The notes beneath the pieces were generated by a model, which was not told the DNA's origin, searched no databases, and worked only from the letters and a program-made list of their open reading frames with translations. A DNA stretch of 64,000 nt from positions 5,580,001 to 5,644,000 of the forward strand of contig JAHCVI010000001.1 in NCBI GenBank assembly GCA_019096155.1, in the 5' to 3' direction. Source of the DNA: Staphylotrichum longicolle (taxonomy: Eukaryota; Ascomycota; Sordariomycetes; Sordariales; Chaetomiaceae). Of this stretch, positions 21,089 to 33,112 are shown piece after piece (position 1 is the stretch's first letter; each line of letters begins with the position of its first letter). The position numbers and the translations under genes were made by a program.

Positions 21089-21901
21089 TCTTTGATTCAA
21101 TCGACTTTGTGGGCTGCTCATACAGTCCGTAGGCCCCAATCCAGAGGTCGTCAACGCTCTGCTAGACAACTCTTGAGAAGCGCAACCACGCGATCAGCTG
21201 CAACTCCGAAACCTGAAACCTTGGAAACAGGAAAAAAGGTATCTTCATAGGCTTTGCAAAACGCTCAACTCCACATCACGTAACCAACGGCCCAACCGTT
21301 ATATCATGGAAACCGTAATCCACAGGGCATTATACATAGCCAAATCAAGAGTCACTGCCGCTTCAAGAGTAATAGGAAAAGCAACTCTGGACGCGCCTGG
21401 CAGCGTTACACATGCACTCGAACGCCAACACCGACACCGACACGCCCACAACAGGAGACGACCACAAGCACCAGAACACCATAGGCATGAAGCCGCAAAT
21501 GGTTGATTCCAAAATATCTGAACAAGACCAAGACCAAGACCAAGACACCGCAGAGCAGACAGAGAAAATCACGAGAAGAAAAATTCAAAACCACGTCCCA
21601 CCGAGACCCAAACGCCCATTTGAGAAGCAACGCGGACACCTTTCACCCCCAAATCATACAAACTGATAGATGGGCTCGCAACCCCGATTTTGGTATTGCT
21701 GCGTGGTATCAGCTAGGCGGCGACGGTTTTCAGCCCCCTCTGTCGATATCCGGCTGTTATTGTCTGGCTGCTGGGGCGGTCGCCTTCTGAATCGTGAAGA
21801 AAATGGAGAAGCGACTTCGACGGGTCCAGAGAAACCGAAATACGCCGCACAATGTGGTCAAGACCCGGCCACTAGTAGCGTCGTTTGCCTCGGGTGTAGT
21901 C
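21089..21901. other. Intergenic, convergent 3' flanks
   Basis: No gene seen. Four tandem copies of a CAAGAC hexamer lie at about 21522-21546; otherwise unremarkable. Confidence 0.45.
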
Positions 21902-23179
21902 CTACTCACCGCGAGCACGCTTGGCGCCGTGGGGGTTCTGCCACTCGTTGGACTGGTTGCCGCCGGCGCCGCCGAAGAAGCCCGGGTTGAAGCCCGGCTG
22001 CATGCCCTGGAAGCCTGTTTGTCGTCGGGTCAGCATGGGTCATGAAGAAGACCGAAAAGTTTCGGGATGTAGAGAGTAGGACAAGAACTTACCAGGCATA
22101 CCGGCACCCATGCCGCCGCCCATCATGCCCATACCACCCATCGGCCCGCCCATGCCGCCCATGGGCATGGCGCCACCCATGGGCATGCCTCCCATCATGC
22201 CCATGTTACCGCCCCGGCCACCGCGCATGCCGCCGCCACGCATACCGCCGCCCATCATGCCGCCGCGGTTGAAGCCACCGCCGTAGCCGACGCCGCCCAT
22301 GGGGTTGTTGAAGCCCATGTTGTTGGCGCCAAACGAGTTCATGTTGTTGCCCGCAAAGTTGCGGTTGAAGCCGCCCTGGTTCATGCCGCCGCCGCCACCG
22401 CCACGGGGCCCGTTGAAGCCACCACGACCGCCGCGGAAACCGCCAAAGTTGTTGGTGCTGCCGAAGCCGCCGCCACGGTCATTGTACACCTGACCGGGGG
22501 CCGTGCGGTTCTGGCCGTCCTTGGCGGCCCGGTTCGGGGCGTCCTTGGGCAGGGTCCGGAAGGGATTGTGGTTGGGTCCCGAGTAGATGACGTTGTGACG
22601 CTTCTGTTGGCCGGGCTGGCTGTGCTCGTTGCACAGGGCGTCGATGCGATGCTTGGTGGCGGTGGCAGCTTGCTGGGAAGTGAACTCGACGTAGGCTTGA
22701 CTATCGGCACAAGTCAACAGGCTACTCTTTGCACGTCGAGTCCGGCAAAAGTCCACTTACCCCTTGCTTTTACCATTGATCTTATGCTCGCTAAAAGTAA
22801 TGTCCTTGAGTTCATGTTCGCACCCAGCTTGGTTCACCCAGCCGCGAATGTCATCGTCAGTGTTCCACCAGTTGAGCTCCGAAATCATGAGCGCAGTGGT
22901 GGCGCCGGGGTCGACAGGACGCTCGTCGGAACCCTCCTTACGCTTCACGCCTTGCTGGGGACGTTGGGTGGCCAGGCCGTTGGATTCGTGCTGATCGGCA
23001 CCACTGTCATCCATGTTGTCATGCCTCGAGTCCTCATGGTAGTCATCATGGTGGCCGTCGTCGCCGTTGGCGTGGTGGGTGTCCTCGGCGTCGTAGCCGC
23101 GGTCATCGTCATGGCCATGGTCGCCATGCTCAGTAGCAGAGTCGCCATAGACGTCGATTTCAAACTCCTCCTCAGCCAT
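21902..23179 (-). CDS. RRM protein of the CPSF6/7 (CFIm) type with Gly/Met-rich C-terminus
   Basis: Exons in transcription order: 23179-22761, 22700-22093, 22014-21902; 1140 nt, 379 residues. The first 90 residues are acidic and His/Asp-rich. The RRM (about 95-175) has ALMISELNWWNTDDDIRGWV, like the LYIGNLTWWTTD start of human CPSF6, and GKSKGQAYVEF as RNP1. The rest is Gly/Asn/Arg-rich with RGG repeats, then MGG repeats, ending in KRARGE. CPSF6 homologues act in cleavage factor I for poly(A) site choice, so a 3'-end processing role is likely. The sequence GGTGAGTAG overlapping the stop could also be a splice donor, so the last few residues are uncertain. Confidence 0.85.
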
Positions 23180-24652
23180 GGTGATAGATGTATGCGGTTC
23201 GAAGGGTGTCGATCGATGGGTGTCTAGGTGTTGGAACCTGATCCTGCGAGAAAATTCAAGTTTGAATTGGCCGCCTGGCTATGAATTAGAGATACAGGAA
23301 CGTCTATTGCGCATGACTCCATTATCAGCAGCAGATAACAAATTTCCCACACCTCATCGCCGTCCGGGCGGGGGTAGTGCTCCGCAGAACGGGCCGGGCT
23401 GGTTGAGCTCCGGCCCGGGTCCAGGGGCGGTGCCCGAAACCAAGATAGATGGGCAGGGCAACAAGACAAGCAGAAACAGGAAACGAAGCAAAACAAGAGC
23501 AACGAAGCAATATCAAGCAAGAGCAAGAAATAACAAACAACAAGAAACAACAGCAGGAAGTAGAAGGCTCGTCATACGTACATTCCAATCCCTAACACAC
23601 AACAACGACCGAGGATAGGGGGCGTGCCCTTTTGAGGAAAGAATCCAAGACGCAGCTCTGTGCTGACAGCCTTGTTGACAGGAGTCGGGCTTTCTTGCTT
23701 TGATATTCTGTGTTCCTCCCTCTCTCTCTCCAGGCTTCTTGCTCCTCCAGACAAGTACAGGCAGGTAGTATGACCGCTGAGGGCCCGTTCTGTTCTGAGC
23801 GAACGGCGAACTTGCGGGTTCCGTATCGGGGCTCACGCACGTCTCAGGGTCGCAACGCGGCAATTGGCTGTGTAGTTCAGTTCCCTCCTCTGCATGTAAA
23901 AGTTAAGAAGACGTGAGGAGAGTTGCGGTCACTGTTCAGCGGGCACGATGGAAACGGTCGATGACGAAGGGGATCAATGACCTCGGTCGAGCGTCGCGAT
24001 CGCAGTCGTGGCGTCGAGTCTTTTGGGGTTCGACCGAATGGCACAAGAAATAGGCCGAATGGTATGGGATACCCAAGTTCGGAGAGAGGAGTCGAGGGGG
24101 TGCGGCCAAATCGTAGAGCCCGACCGTTGGGGTTGAAACGGTTTAGTGCTTGGGAGAGAATGGTTGCACAAGGGACCGAAGTTCAAGCTCTCGGCCTGCG
24201 CCGTCTTTCAAAAGCCCGTGGCAAGGCTGAAGCAACGCGCCAAGCCCCCCGTGCAACCGTGCACGCCGCTTATCTTCCCCTGAGGTGGGTCTACCGGGTT
24301 AGGGTTATAATGTAAAACCAACGGCCACCTGCATCATGAGATGGAGCGATCATCTTCAAAGCTCAGGTACTCACTACATAGGTCGGTAAATATATCCTGT
24401 AGAAAAACACCACATTTGAGTTCGTGTATATTTTGCACCAATGTTGCCAGCCCAATCTTCCAATCCAGCAGCCTCGACTCCAACCCGATTACCCAGCACA
24501 GTTTGCCTCGCATGCTTGGATGTACAAAGAACAACAACAACGAAAAGGGCTATTAAAAAAAAAACAAAAAGAAAAGAAAAAGGGAAAAAGAGAGCAAGAA
24601 AGAGATCCACAAATATCATATTTGCCCCACACCGTATACCCCTTCAAGAGTC
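23180..24652. other. Intergenic, upstream of the CPSF6-like gene and downstream of DCAF11
   Basis: No gene supported. Holds GGGTTAGGGTT at 24296-24306 and an A-rich tract at 24546-24605. Confidence 0.5.
24296..24306 (+). promoter_or_regulatory. Telomere-like motif in intergenic DNA
   Basis: GGGTTAGGGTT, about 1.1 kb upstream of the CPSF6-like gene. Confidence 0.3.
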
Positions 24653-26857
24653 CTAGGAGGTGAGATATGGCTCCAACTTCTCATTTACCAGGATGCCCAT
24701 CATCGGCTGGCCCTCGTCGCTCTCCCCCTCGTTGAACGAATGCAGAGACGCTGTCCCGCCGTCCTGGTCCGGTCCGCTCCACGCAGAAGCTGTCCAATGT
24801 TAGCCCGATTCAATTCAAGGAAGTTCTCGTGACAAAAAATGATCCACTTACCGACCAACATGGGCGCATTCGGATGCCAGCCGACGTCTCGGACCATCGA
24901 CGCCCAGCCGTGCGCGCCGCGATGGTGCGTACGGTGCCGCCGCTCCGTCCTCGGCCTGTACATGGCGCCCCGCGTGGCGGACGTCACATCGATCTTGGCG
25001 GCGAGGGTGGCATCGAGGTTCCAGACGTAGACGTACCCGTCGTGGCTCCCCGAGTAGACGTAGTGCGAGTTGGTGCTGTTGGGCGGCGAGAAGTGGCAGC
25101 GGATCAGCGTCCGCTGCACCTTGTGCCCGCGGAACGTCACCAGCGAGTTGTCGTGCGGGTGCTGGAACCACTGGTAGTCCTCGTAGTCCTGCCACCGGTA
25201 GTCGTACTCGTAGTCGCGGTTCCTCGTGGCTGCCGTCGGGTCCGACTCGTGGAACTGTGACGTCGACATGGCCATTCGCAGATCCCACAGCTTCATGCTC
25301 TGATCCTTGCCGTTGCTGAGAATGTACCGCCCGTCGCCCTTGCTGTCGATGTATGTCAGCCCCTCGGTGTGCCCGACAAAGGCACCGGCTTCCCTCCCGT
25401 CGCCCATGCTGCGCGTGTCCCAGACTTTGATGGTGCAGTCGTCGGAGCCGGAGTAGAGGATGTGAGGCGAGAGCTTGTCGGCAAAACACACGGCGTTGAC
25501 GTCGTCTGTGTGCCCCCGGACGTGATGCAGCGACCTTCGCCGCTCAATGTCGTACACCACGATCGAGTTGGCGCCCGTGCCAGCAACGATGTGCCGACCA
25601 TCCCCGGAGAAGCGGACCGAGAAGATGGCAAAACCACCAAAAATGTACTCGTTCCTCCCGTGATGGGACCCATCCGCAAGATCAAGGGTGTACGGGTCGC
25701 CAGTGTCGTTGGGATCGGTAGCTGCAATGCCCACGTGGGGTTGAAGGGAAGAGAAGGCAAGCCACTTGTTGTCTGGGCTGAGGTCCGCATCGGTCATGGT
25801 CCATTGCCCAAAGGGGTAGTTGACTGTCTTGTAGTGTCGCCAGTTGTAGGGACTTGAGGTGTCATACAAGCGAACCTTGAAGTCCTGCGCGGGGTGTCAG
25901 AAAATGCGGGCATGGTGGAAGACGCAGGGCTCAAAAAAGTCGACTGTGCCCTTGACTTGCCTTGACACACGCATAGAAAAAGTTGCCGTCGTCAGAAAAC
26001 TGCCCGCAACACACAGGGTCCTCATAGTGGATGACCATCTCGGGCTTGGTGGAGGGTATCATCGACTGCATGCTGTCAGCTTTCAGCCCTCAGAGAATGA
26101 GGGTTTTCTGGTTTCTCACCTGAGCCATGAGGCCTTGGTTGAGCTTCTGACCAGACAGATCACCCAGGCCCAGCTCCCGGTCCAAAAGTCTGCGAGCCAG
26201 AGCCTTGCGACTGGGCTGGCTCCTGTCATAGGCACCAAACGCGCCAGATTCCATCAACTTCTTGCCTTCCTCGCTCGGAACTTTGGGGAAGCGCTTGTTG
26301 CCGGAGGTGTTGCCAATGTTCCATGAGAAATGCCGACCCCCACCCTCCTCATCTTCGACTATCGCCGGGTTGAGGTACTGTCCCCGAAGCAAGGCTAGAA
26401 ACTCGCGTTGGGTTAGAAAAGGGCGCCCTGCCCGGCCTGCGAGCGGTCAACAAATGTGCAATCAGCAGATCGGACTGGGGAGGTGAGCATACCGCCACCT
26501 ATCCTGACAACTCGCCTCGGAGGTTGTGCGGCACCCTGTCCCTCTTCGCCGTGCTGAGCGTTGGAACCTTCTCCTTGGTCGGTGGCCCCCTCCATCAGTT
26601 CCTCGATGAGAACCTCGAGCTCAATACCGCCGCCTTGGCCGTTACGCGACACGGTCAGCATGATGCAAACATGGCGGTGGGTGCCTTACACGTCCCGGCT
26701 CACCTGCATAGTCATTTTCGTCATCTTCGTCTTCGTCACCCTCCTCCTCCTCCTCCTCCTCATTCTGTTGCAGCCATTCCAGCCAGTCGTTCGGAGTTTG
26801 TGTGTCACGGGGCTCGTCTTCGTGGTCGCTGCTCCCCGCGCTTTGACTGCTGCTCAT
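24653..26857 (-). CDS. WD40 protein DCAF11/WDR23-like, probable CRL4 substrate receptor
   Basis: Exons in transcription order: 26857-26704, 26633-26493, 26436-26120, 26065-25961, 25884-24852, 24789-24653; 1887 nt, 628 residues. The N-terminus is acidic. FLTQREFLALLRGQYLNP is followed by the conserved linker with RELGLGDLSGQKLNQGLMAQ and about seven WD repeats. These include VRGHTDDVNAVCF, IKVWDTRSM, MKLWDLRM and YSGSHDGYVYVWNLDAT. The WDTR and WDLR tetrads are DWD boxes that bind DDB1. Animal DCAF11 targets Nrf2-type factors to Cul4; the fungal target is unknown. The intron after exon 4 starts at 25960 with GC (GCAAGT) rather than GT. Confidence 0.88.
25885..25960 (-). other. GC-AG intron in DCAF11
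   Basis: 76-nt intron with donor GCAAGT and acceptor CGCAG. It joins YACVK to DFKVRLYDT in frame. Confidence 0.75.
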
Positions 26858-28248
26858 GGTAATCTTCTTTCTCTAGGGTACGGCGCCGTAAGTGGCAAGT
26901 GCTCTCGAGGATGTCACTAAGGGAGATGCGAAGAGCGGAACAATGAACGGGGTCTTGGCCGGCAGATAGACAGGTGCACAAGTAGTGTTTCAAGATAAGA
27001 ACCGGAGGGCAAAAGTGAGAGCTCGCACAAGTTGATGGGCAGCCAAGTAGCAAGCTGATGTCAATCAAATAAGATTCTAGTAGTTCATTGTTTGCTGGGA
27101 CATGAACACGGTTCACCTCTTCCTTCTGGTCTATCAACCCCGCTGAGGTCACAGCGGGCAAATCGGAAGCAGAGGGTGGCCTTAGACATACCGCTTGTGG
27201 CGGGCCAAGTGCGAGCACCTGGCGGACTTTAGGGACAAGAGCTACGGATTTAACTGGACAGCGAGGGTGCTGACAAACCGGGACTCTGAGCAGAAAAAGA
27301 AAAGCAACCCTAACCCTCATAATGAGATGGAGTCTAGGATTTGGGGTTCGTCAGATCTGAGGCACAGCAGCCTGCGCTACGGTACTTGTCAGGTAGCGTC
27401 TCTCAGAGTCGAAATCCTCCTTTGCGGGTCTGGAGAGCAGCTCCGGCTCGCTTTTTGGCCGACGCCAGCAGAGGTGGTGAAGGCGTGGGCACTGGCTCCG
27501 GTTGGCCGTCCAAGCACGGCCGCTTGCCGGGACTAACCCGGGCTTGGCGCCGGCTCACTGGCTCGGGCCTTCTGTGAACCGAGTGCGGAGCCGACGGGGA
27601 TTGCGGGGGAAAGGACCAGGGGAGGCCAGGAGGGCAACAATCGGCTGATGTGCCATTGTCGAAATGATATGGCTCGTGCAGACCGAGTTCGTCGGACAAC
27701 CGTTCTACACTCTGGGGATATCTCTCCAGCACAATGGGGACATGCAGGACGGGGATTATTTCGGGGCATGCTTCACAGTATGCACCCGTACCCTGATCCG
27801 GGCGACAATGGCAACGGCATATGCACGTAGGCTCTATCTCTACACTGGCTTTCTGAGCAAAAAAAGATCTCCACCGCTGCGTTTTCAATCTCAATATTGC
27901 TAACTCGGTGCTAACCAGACTGAGAAAGGTTTGTTGCAAGATCATGGGAGAGGCGACAAAGATCCTTGGCATTTTCATATGCTCCCCTGCTTGTCTGGGG
28001 AATGGGTTCCAGTGCCAAGTGTGGGGGGAAACGGCAAGCCGCGGCAAACCAGTCTCGAACCTCCGCTAAGCCGGCCTAAGCTCCCCATTGAAGAAGGTCT
28101 CAGGTTGCTCGTGAGAAGAAGGTTTTCTCTCCTCGAATTTTTTGTGACCATCCTCCCGACGACTGCAGCCTGCGGAATCTCATTGGCTTCATCCCAATTG
28201 ATCCCCAGGACACGGCGCAAGAGCAGTCACCCACATTTTGGAAGCATC
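26858..28248. other. Divergent region between DCAF11 and the methylcitrate dehydratase gene
   Basis: About 1.4 kb, no gene supported. AACCCTAACCCT at 27306-27317. The frame of the downstream gene is open from about 27931, but the presequence-like start is at 28249. Confidence 0.5.
27306..27317 (+). promoter_or_regulatory. Telomere-like motif between DCAF11 and prpD
   Basis: AACCCTAACCCT, about 450 bp upstream of the DCAF11 ATG. Confidence 0.3.
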
Positions 28249-30059
28249 ATGTCTGCTGTCAACCGCGGACTGCGCCAGGCGACGAGATCACTGCGCCTCC
28301 ACCGCGCGTGCCCGCAATCGGCTCTCCGCCCGTTGAGCGCCCTCAAGAACGCTGCCGCCCCCCTCTCCGTTGCTGCCACACACACCCGCAGCAGCTTTTC
28401 CACCATGGCCTCTCTCCAGTCTGCCAGCGCCGCCGCGCCCTCGCCCTCGGCGGGCAAGGGCTACGACCCCGAGATCCTCGACATTGCCAGCTATGTGCAC
28501 AACAAGCCCATCGACTCGGAGCTGGCCGTGAGTGGGGAAATTTTTTGCTCCCTTTTTTCCCTCCTTTGCCCAGCACGCTGACATGGCCTCCACAAACAGT
28601 TCGACACAGCGAGGTGGGTGTTCCTCGACACGCTCGGCTGCGGTCTTGAGGGCCTGCGGTTCAAGGAGTGCTCCAAGCTTCTCGGCCCCGTTGTTCCGGG
28701 CACCGTTGTCCCCTCCGGTGCCAGGGTGCCCGGTACCGACTTCGAGCTCGACCCCGTCAATGGTGCGTTCAACATTGGCGCCATGATCCGGTGGCTTGAC
28801 TACAACGACTGCTGGCTCGCCGCCGAGTGGGGCCACCCCAGCGACAACCTGGGCGCCATCCTCGCCGTGGCCGACTGGATCACCCGGACGAACAAGGCCG
28901 GCAAGACCAAGGTCGCCGGCGGCAAGATCTTCACCATCCGCGATGTGCTCGAGGCCATGATCAAGGCCCACGAGATCCAGGGCTGCCTCGCTCTGCTGAA
29001 CTCGTACAACAAGGTCGGCCTCGACCACGTCGTCCTCGTCAAGGTCGCCAGCACCGCCGTGGTCAGCAAGATGCTGGGCCTGAGCGAGAAGCAGACGGCC
29101 GACGCCGTCACCCATGCGTGGGTCGATGGCCAGAGCCTGCGTACCTACCGCCACACCCCCAACACCATGTCCCGCAAGTCGTGGGCTGCCGGCGATGCCT
29201 GCCAGCGCGCCGTGAACATGGCCCTCAAGGTCCTCAAGGGCGAGTCGGGCATCCCCACCGTTCTCTCCGCTCCCGTCTGGGGCTTCTACGATGTTCTGTT
29301 CAAGGGCAAGAAGTTCGAGTTCCAGCGGCCCTATGGCAGCTACGTCATGGAGAACGTGCTCTTCAAGGTGTCGTATCCGGGTACGTCTCCCTGAATTGTT
29401 TCCCCGTGTTTCTGTAACGAGCCTAGTGTTGACTTTTTTCCGCGTGCAGCCGAGTTCCACTCGCAGACCGCCGTCGAGGCGTCCGAAAAGATCATGCGCA
29501 GCTGAAGGCCATGGGCAAGTCTGCCGCCGACATCAAGGCCGTCACTTGCCGCACACACGAGGCCTGCATCCGCATCATCGATAAAGTTCAAGCCCATGGA
29601 CAACTTTGCCGACCGCGACCACTGCATCCAGTACATGTGCTCCGTCATGCTCGTCTACGGCCGTCTGACCGCTGGCGACTACCCCGACGGTTCCGAGGCT
29701 GCCCCTCGGAGCTGGTCGAGTCGCTCCGCAAGAAGATCAAGTGCGTTGAGGACCCGCAGTTCACGGCCGACTACCACGACCCCTCGCTCCGCACCATCAG
29801 CAACGGCCTGACGGTCGAGCTCAACGACGGCACCGTGCTGCCCGAGGTGGTGGTCGAGGCCCCGCTCGGCCACCGCCTGCGTCGCGAGGAGGCCAAGCCC
29901 CATATCCTGGCCAAGTACAAGCGCCACCTGGAGCCCCACTTCAGCGCCGACAAGGTCCAGCAGCTCGTCGAGCTCGGCCAGAACCCCGAGAAGCTCGAGT
30001 CGATGTCCGTGGACGAGTACGTTGACATGTACGTCTGCAAGGACAGCAAGTTCTTCTAA
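28249..30059 (+). CDS. prpD: 2-methylcitrate dehydratase (PrpD type), with three apparent frameshifts in exon 3
   Basis: Exons are 28249-28527, 28600-29380 and 29450-30059. The enzyme removes water from 2-methylcitrate in the mitochondrial methylcitrate cycle that detoxifies propionyl-CoA. The start MSAVNRGLRQATRSLRLHRA is a mitochondrial presequence; a second in-frame Met follows at STMASLQS. MmgE/PrpD blocks seen: FDTARWVFLDTLGCGLEGL, GAMIRWLDYNDCWL, HPSDNLGAILAVADW, WVDGQSLRTYRHTPNTMSRK and EAPLGHRLRREEAKP. Exon 3 needs three corrections: one base missing at 29491-29495, two missing (or one extra) at 29580-29586, one missing at 29699-29706. Conserved sequence resumes after each. With them the CDS codes for about 557 residues, the normal fungal length. 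No other sign of decay is visible. Confidence 0.88.
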
Positions 30060-32256
30060 AAGCAAATAGATGGGCTGGGTGTGTTGGATGTAATGAGTAG
30101 ATGATATCAACCTTTGGGATTCAGTATCCCCTTTTGAATCTCACCAAAGGTGCTCCGTGATAAAAGTCAGGTCTCGTTTCAAAGTTTGCCTTGGCTCTTG
30201 CCGAACGTGCCGTTCCTCCTATTCTGATTCACGGCCCGTCCTGGATCATAATCCGGGAGAGACGTCCGACCAACCGGCGACAAACCCAACAAACGCCACG
30301 TTAAATGCAGCTCTCCGGACGAACGTGTGCATCAACCGTTGTCGGATAGCCGCCACCATGCCCCTGGGACGGTTGTTTCTCTCCCAGTCTCGCCTCCGAG
30401 GCTGGAGTCTGCCGGGGGCCCCTTAGTGACAGAAACGCCACGATCAGCCACAATGGCGATCTCTGCCCGAAGCGATGCCACCCTCAGCTTCGAGCTTCCC
30501 ACGACCGAGCGGGGTAGCAACCACCAGGCTCTCCGTTGGTGAGCCCCGCCAGTTTGTCTCATTCGTTTCCGAGTCTCGTTAGCCTGGGACTGGCAGTGAA
30601 ACAGGTTCGTGGGAGTGTTTTGTACATGTACTTGTACGTAAGGTAGGACAAATGCAGACGACTGCACGTGGATAGCTCGGGTGAACGCCGGCTTGTGGTT
30701 AGTCAAAGAATGATGGACTTGTTCGTAGTCCGAGCCTCAGCCTCGTCTCATTTTTTTGGTTTTCGTCGAATCTTCCCAAACGTTTGTGGTGGTGCCTGAG
30801 AAAGACGCCAGGTTCAGACCTTCTGCAGCCAAGAGAGAAACTTCATGATTCCCAAGGCTGCAGACGTCCTCGTGGCTTTCTCGTCATGGCGTCGTCAGAA
30901 TGCCCCGACTACCCCAGCTCGAGCGCAGCACAGCTCAAGGCGTTGCGGTGCATGGAACAGATGCGATTTATCACATACCCTGGCTTGCCTGGGCTACAGT
31001 GGCTCGAGAGTGGACATGGTTTCCCCCCCGGATTGTTGATCGATCGCCAAGCCCCCGCAAGCCGCATTCCCCGGGGGCCGGGACAGTTCCCGGCCACAAC
31101 ATGGGTTTAGTGCTCGACAACCCACAAGTCCCACGGGTTCCCTGCAGGTGGTAATGGTAATGGGAAGGGGCATCGGCGTTCCGCCACTTTTCGCGGGATG
31201 CATGCTTGGGGACATGCAGCTAGCTGGACGGGGGAAAACCCACCTCACACACACGGCTCGACAGGTGCTGGGCCTGTCCGGTTTGGGCGATTACGGGCGT
31301 GGGGATATACGAAGCATCATGCAGGAGAAATCCGTAATGTGGGTTCTTGGAGCACCAGAACCCTCCGACTCGGGGCGATGAGACCGGGTACACCACCATG
31401 GATGGCAGCCTCCTGCTCGATAAGCGCCGTCTCAAGTTCCAGATTGCCGAGTCGCATTGGAGATGGGCCTAGGGGGAAGGGGTGGTGAGGGAGGCAGGGC
31501 ACCACCGCTTGCAGTACCCTCCCTGCCCTGCACGCAACATTTCCCCGTTGGCTGCTGAGTCGTAGATACCGTATCCACTCCACAAGAACCAGAGATGGAG
31601 GATCTGGATATGGGCGGAGACGTGCCATGGGCCACAGTCAGCAGAGTCAACGGCCGCTAATTTCTCGGTCCTGTTCTTGGGAATCGATCGAGATTGGTTT
31701 ATTCTGGGGTCGACACCATCTCGTTTTCCGTTTCGGCTCCCGCCTTCGGCTGGTCTGGACTAGGCGGGCTGAAAGCAACCATGGCTCTTACAAGCGGTCG
31801 CACATTAGCTCGGCATGTACGACAAGGATGCCAGCGAGCCCCCCCTCGTAAGCACACAGGACGCTCCCGTGTTCCCCCCTCCCATCCCATTTCCTCTCTC
31901 ATGAAAAGGCATGTATAACCATACTTGGACTGCTGCTGGTATGTACTTGTGGCAGATCCGAACGAGGTCGCTTGCCCTGGGTTGATGGGATCAACCAAGT
32001 ACTCCTTATCTCTGCACACACCTTGCCCCCATCTGCCAACGTATATCTACCCCCCAACTCTCACGCTCCCTTTGAGTGAATGTTTTGATCCCGTCGCATC
32101 TCTCCATCTCTGCCCATTCCATTCAGCCCGCGGCCCGGTGCACTGTGCTCTTCTTTCTGCCAACCTTGCAAGTGTCGCCTTCTCTTCCGAGGACCCTGCC
32201 AAACAATCTTGAACAAACAATCGTCGTTGCTCAACAGATCCTCTCCACTTGCAATC
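30060..32256. other. Intergenic stretch of 2.2 kb
   Basis: Downstream of prpD and upstream of the small Cys-rich gene. Frames up to about 108 codons occur but lack splice support or recognisable motifs. The last 300 bp are C/T-rich, as expected for a fungal promoter and leader. Confidence 0.45.
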
Positions 32257-32764
32257 ATGGATGTGTGCTACTGCGCAAACTACTATGTATGTGGGGACCT
32301 TTTGAAACAACCACTCCACGGTGAAGCTTGGCTGACACTGGTGCCTCGGGTTACCAGTCCTCCATCAGATGCACCAACACGGTTGGCAAGTTTGGCCAGC
32401 GATGTAGGCTTTGCATGGTGAGTCCTCTTTCTTTTTCTTAGTATATATACCTGGTAGTCTCTCGTTTGTGACAGTTCTTCTCCCATCCTCGTGTCACAAG
32501 TTGTTGTTGTTGAGTGGTGACTGATTCACCCATCCCACCTAGGTCATGAAGAGCGGGACCTCTCTCTCACCTCACCTTCTTCCCGACGACTGCCTCTGGC
32601 TTGTTTCAACCCCCGGAACCGACGACGAGCGTGATTACATCTCCGAGACCGACTCCTCAAATACGTCTCGTCGACCCTCGTGGACCTTTGGCTTTTCGTT
32701 TCCCTCACCGTCGTCGCTCTCACCACGTCGAGTGATGAAAAAGACGTCGGTCTCAAGGACCTGA
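32257..32764 (+). CDS. Small Cys-rich protein of unknown function, three exons
   Basis: Exons are 32257-32286, 32358-32417 and 32543-32764; 312 nt, 103 residues. All introns are phase 0 with good sites (GTATGT..CCAG and GTGAGT..CTAG). The first 30 residues hold six cysteines: MDVCYCANYY from exon 1 and SSIRCTNTVGKFGQRCRLCM from exon 2. This spacing (CxC, C, CxxC) could bind zinc. Exon 3 is Ser/Pro/Arg/Thr-rich with an acidic patch (DDERDYISETD) and RRPSWTFGF, suggesting a phosphorylated disordered tail. No signal peptide is seen. I do not recognise the family, and the model rests on splice logic and Cys conservation only. Confidence 0.55.
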
Positions 32765-33112
32765 TGGACGATTTATGAACAACAATACTGGAAAAACGTG
32801 TTTCTGTTATGTCTACGGCAAAAGAAGGTAATGAGAGGCATGCCCCCTTGGCAGGGGAGACAGCCCTCCGACACGATGTATGATAACCGGGCCCGTTCCC
32901 TTCATGTCCTTCCTTTCCTCTGTATGGTTGACCGGCAAACCAAAACAAAATGTACATTCAGTCTCGTTCCTTCGTTTACTCAAATCCAAAAAACGCCCCA
33001 CAGGTGTTATCGTCATGACACATAAAGTAAGACAAATCCCTCCCTGCGCCTAACCGTGTTCGACATGCGCCCCAACCCCGTCTCAGAACCATGACCTCCG
33101 CATCGAGTCTCA
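32765..33112. other. Intergenic, convergent 3' flanks
   Basis: 348 bp, nothing notable seen. Confidence 0.45.

Noticed and set aside
20057..21169. 370-codon minus-strand frame opposite the SET-domain gene
   Set aside because: A shadow of GC-rich coding sequence on the other strand; Leu/Gly/Gln/Val-rich and without motifs.
27931..28248. Upstream extension of the prpD frame
   Set aside because: Not conserved-looking; a clear mitochondrial presequence begins at the ATG 28249.
28288..29460. 390-codon minus-strand frame opposite prpD
   Set aside because: Shadow frame spanning both introns of the real gene.
30784..31110. Possible small gene downstream of prpD
   Set aside because: Single frame with no ATG support, domain or splice pattern.
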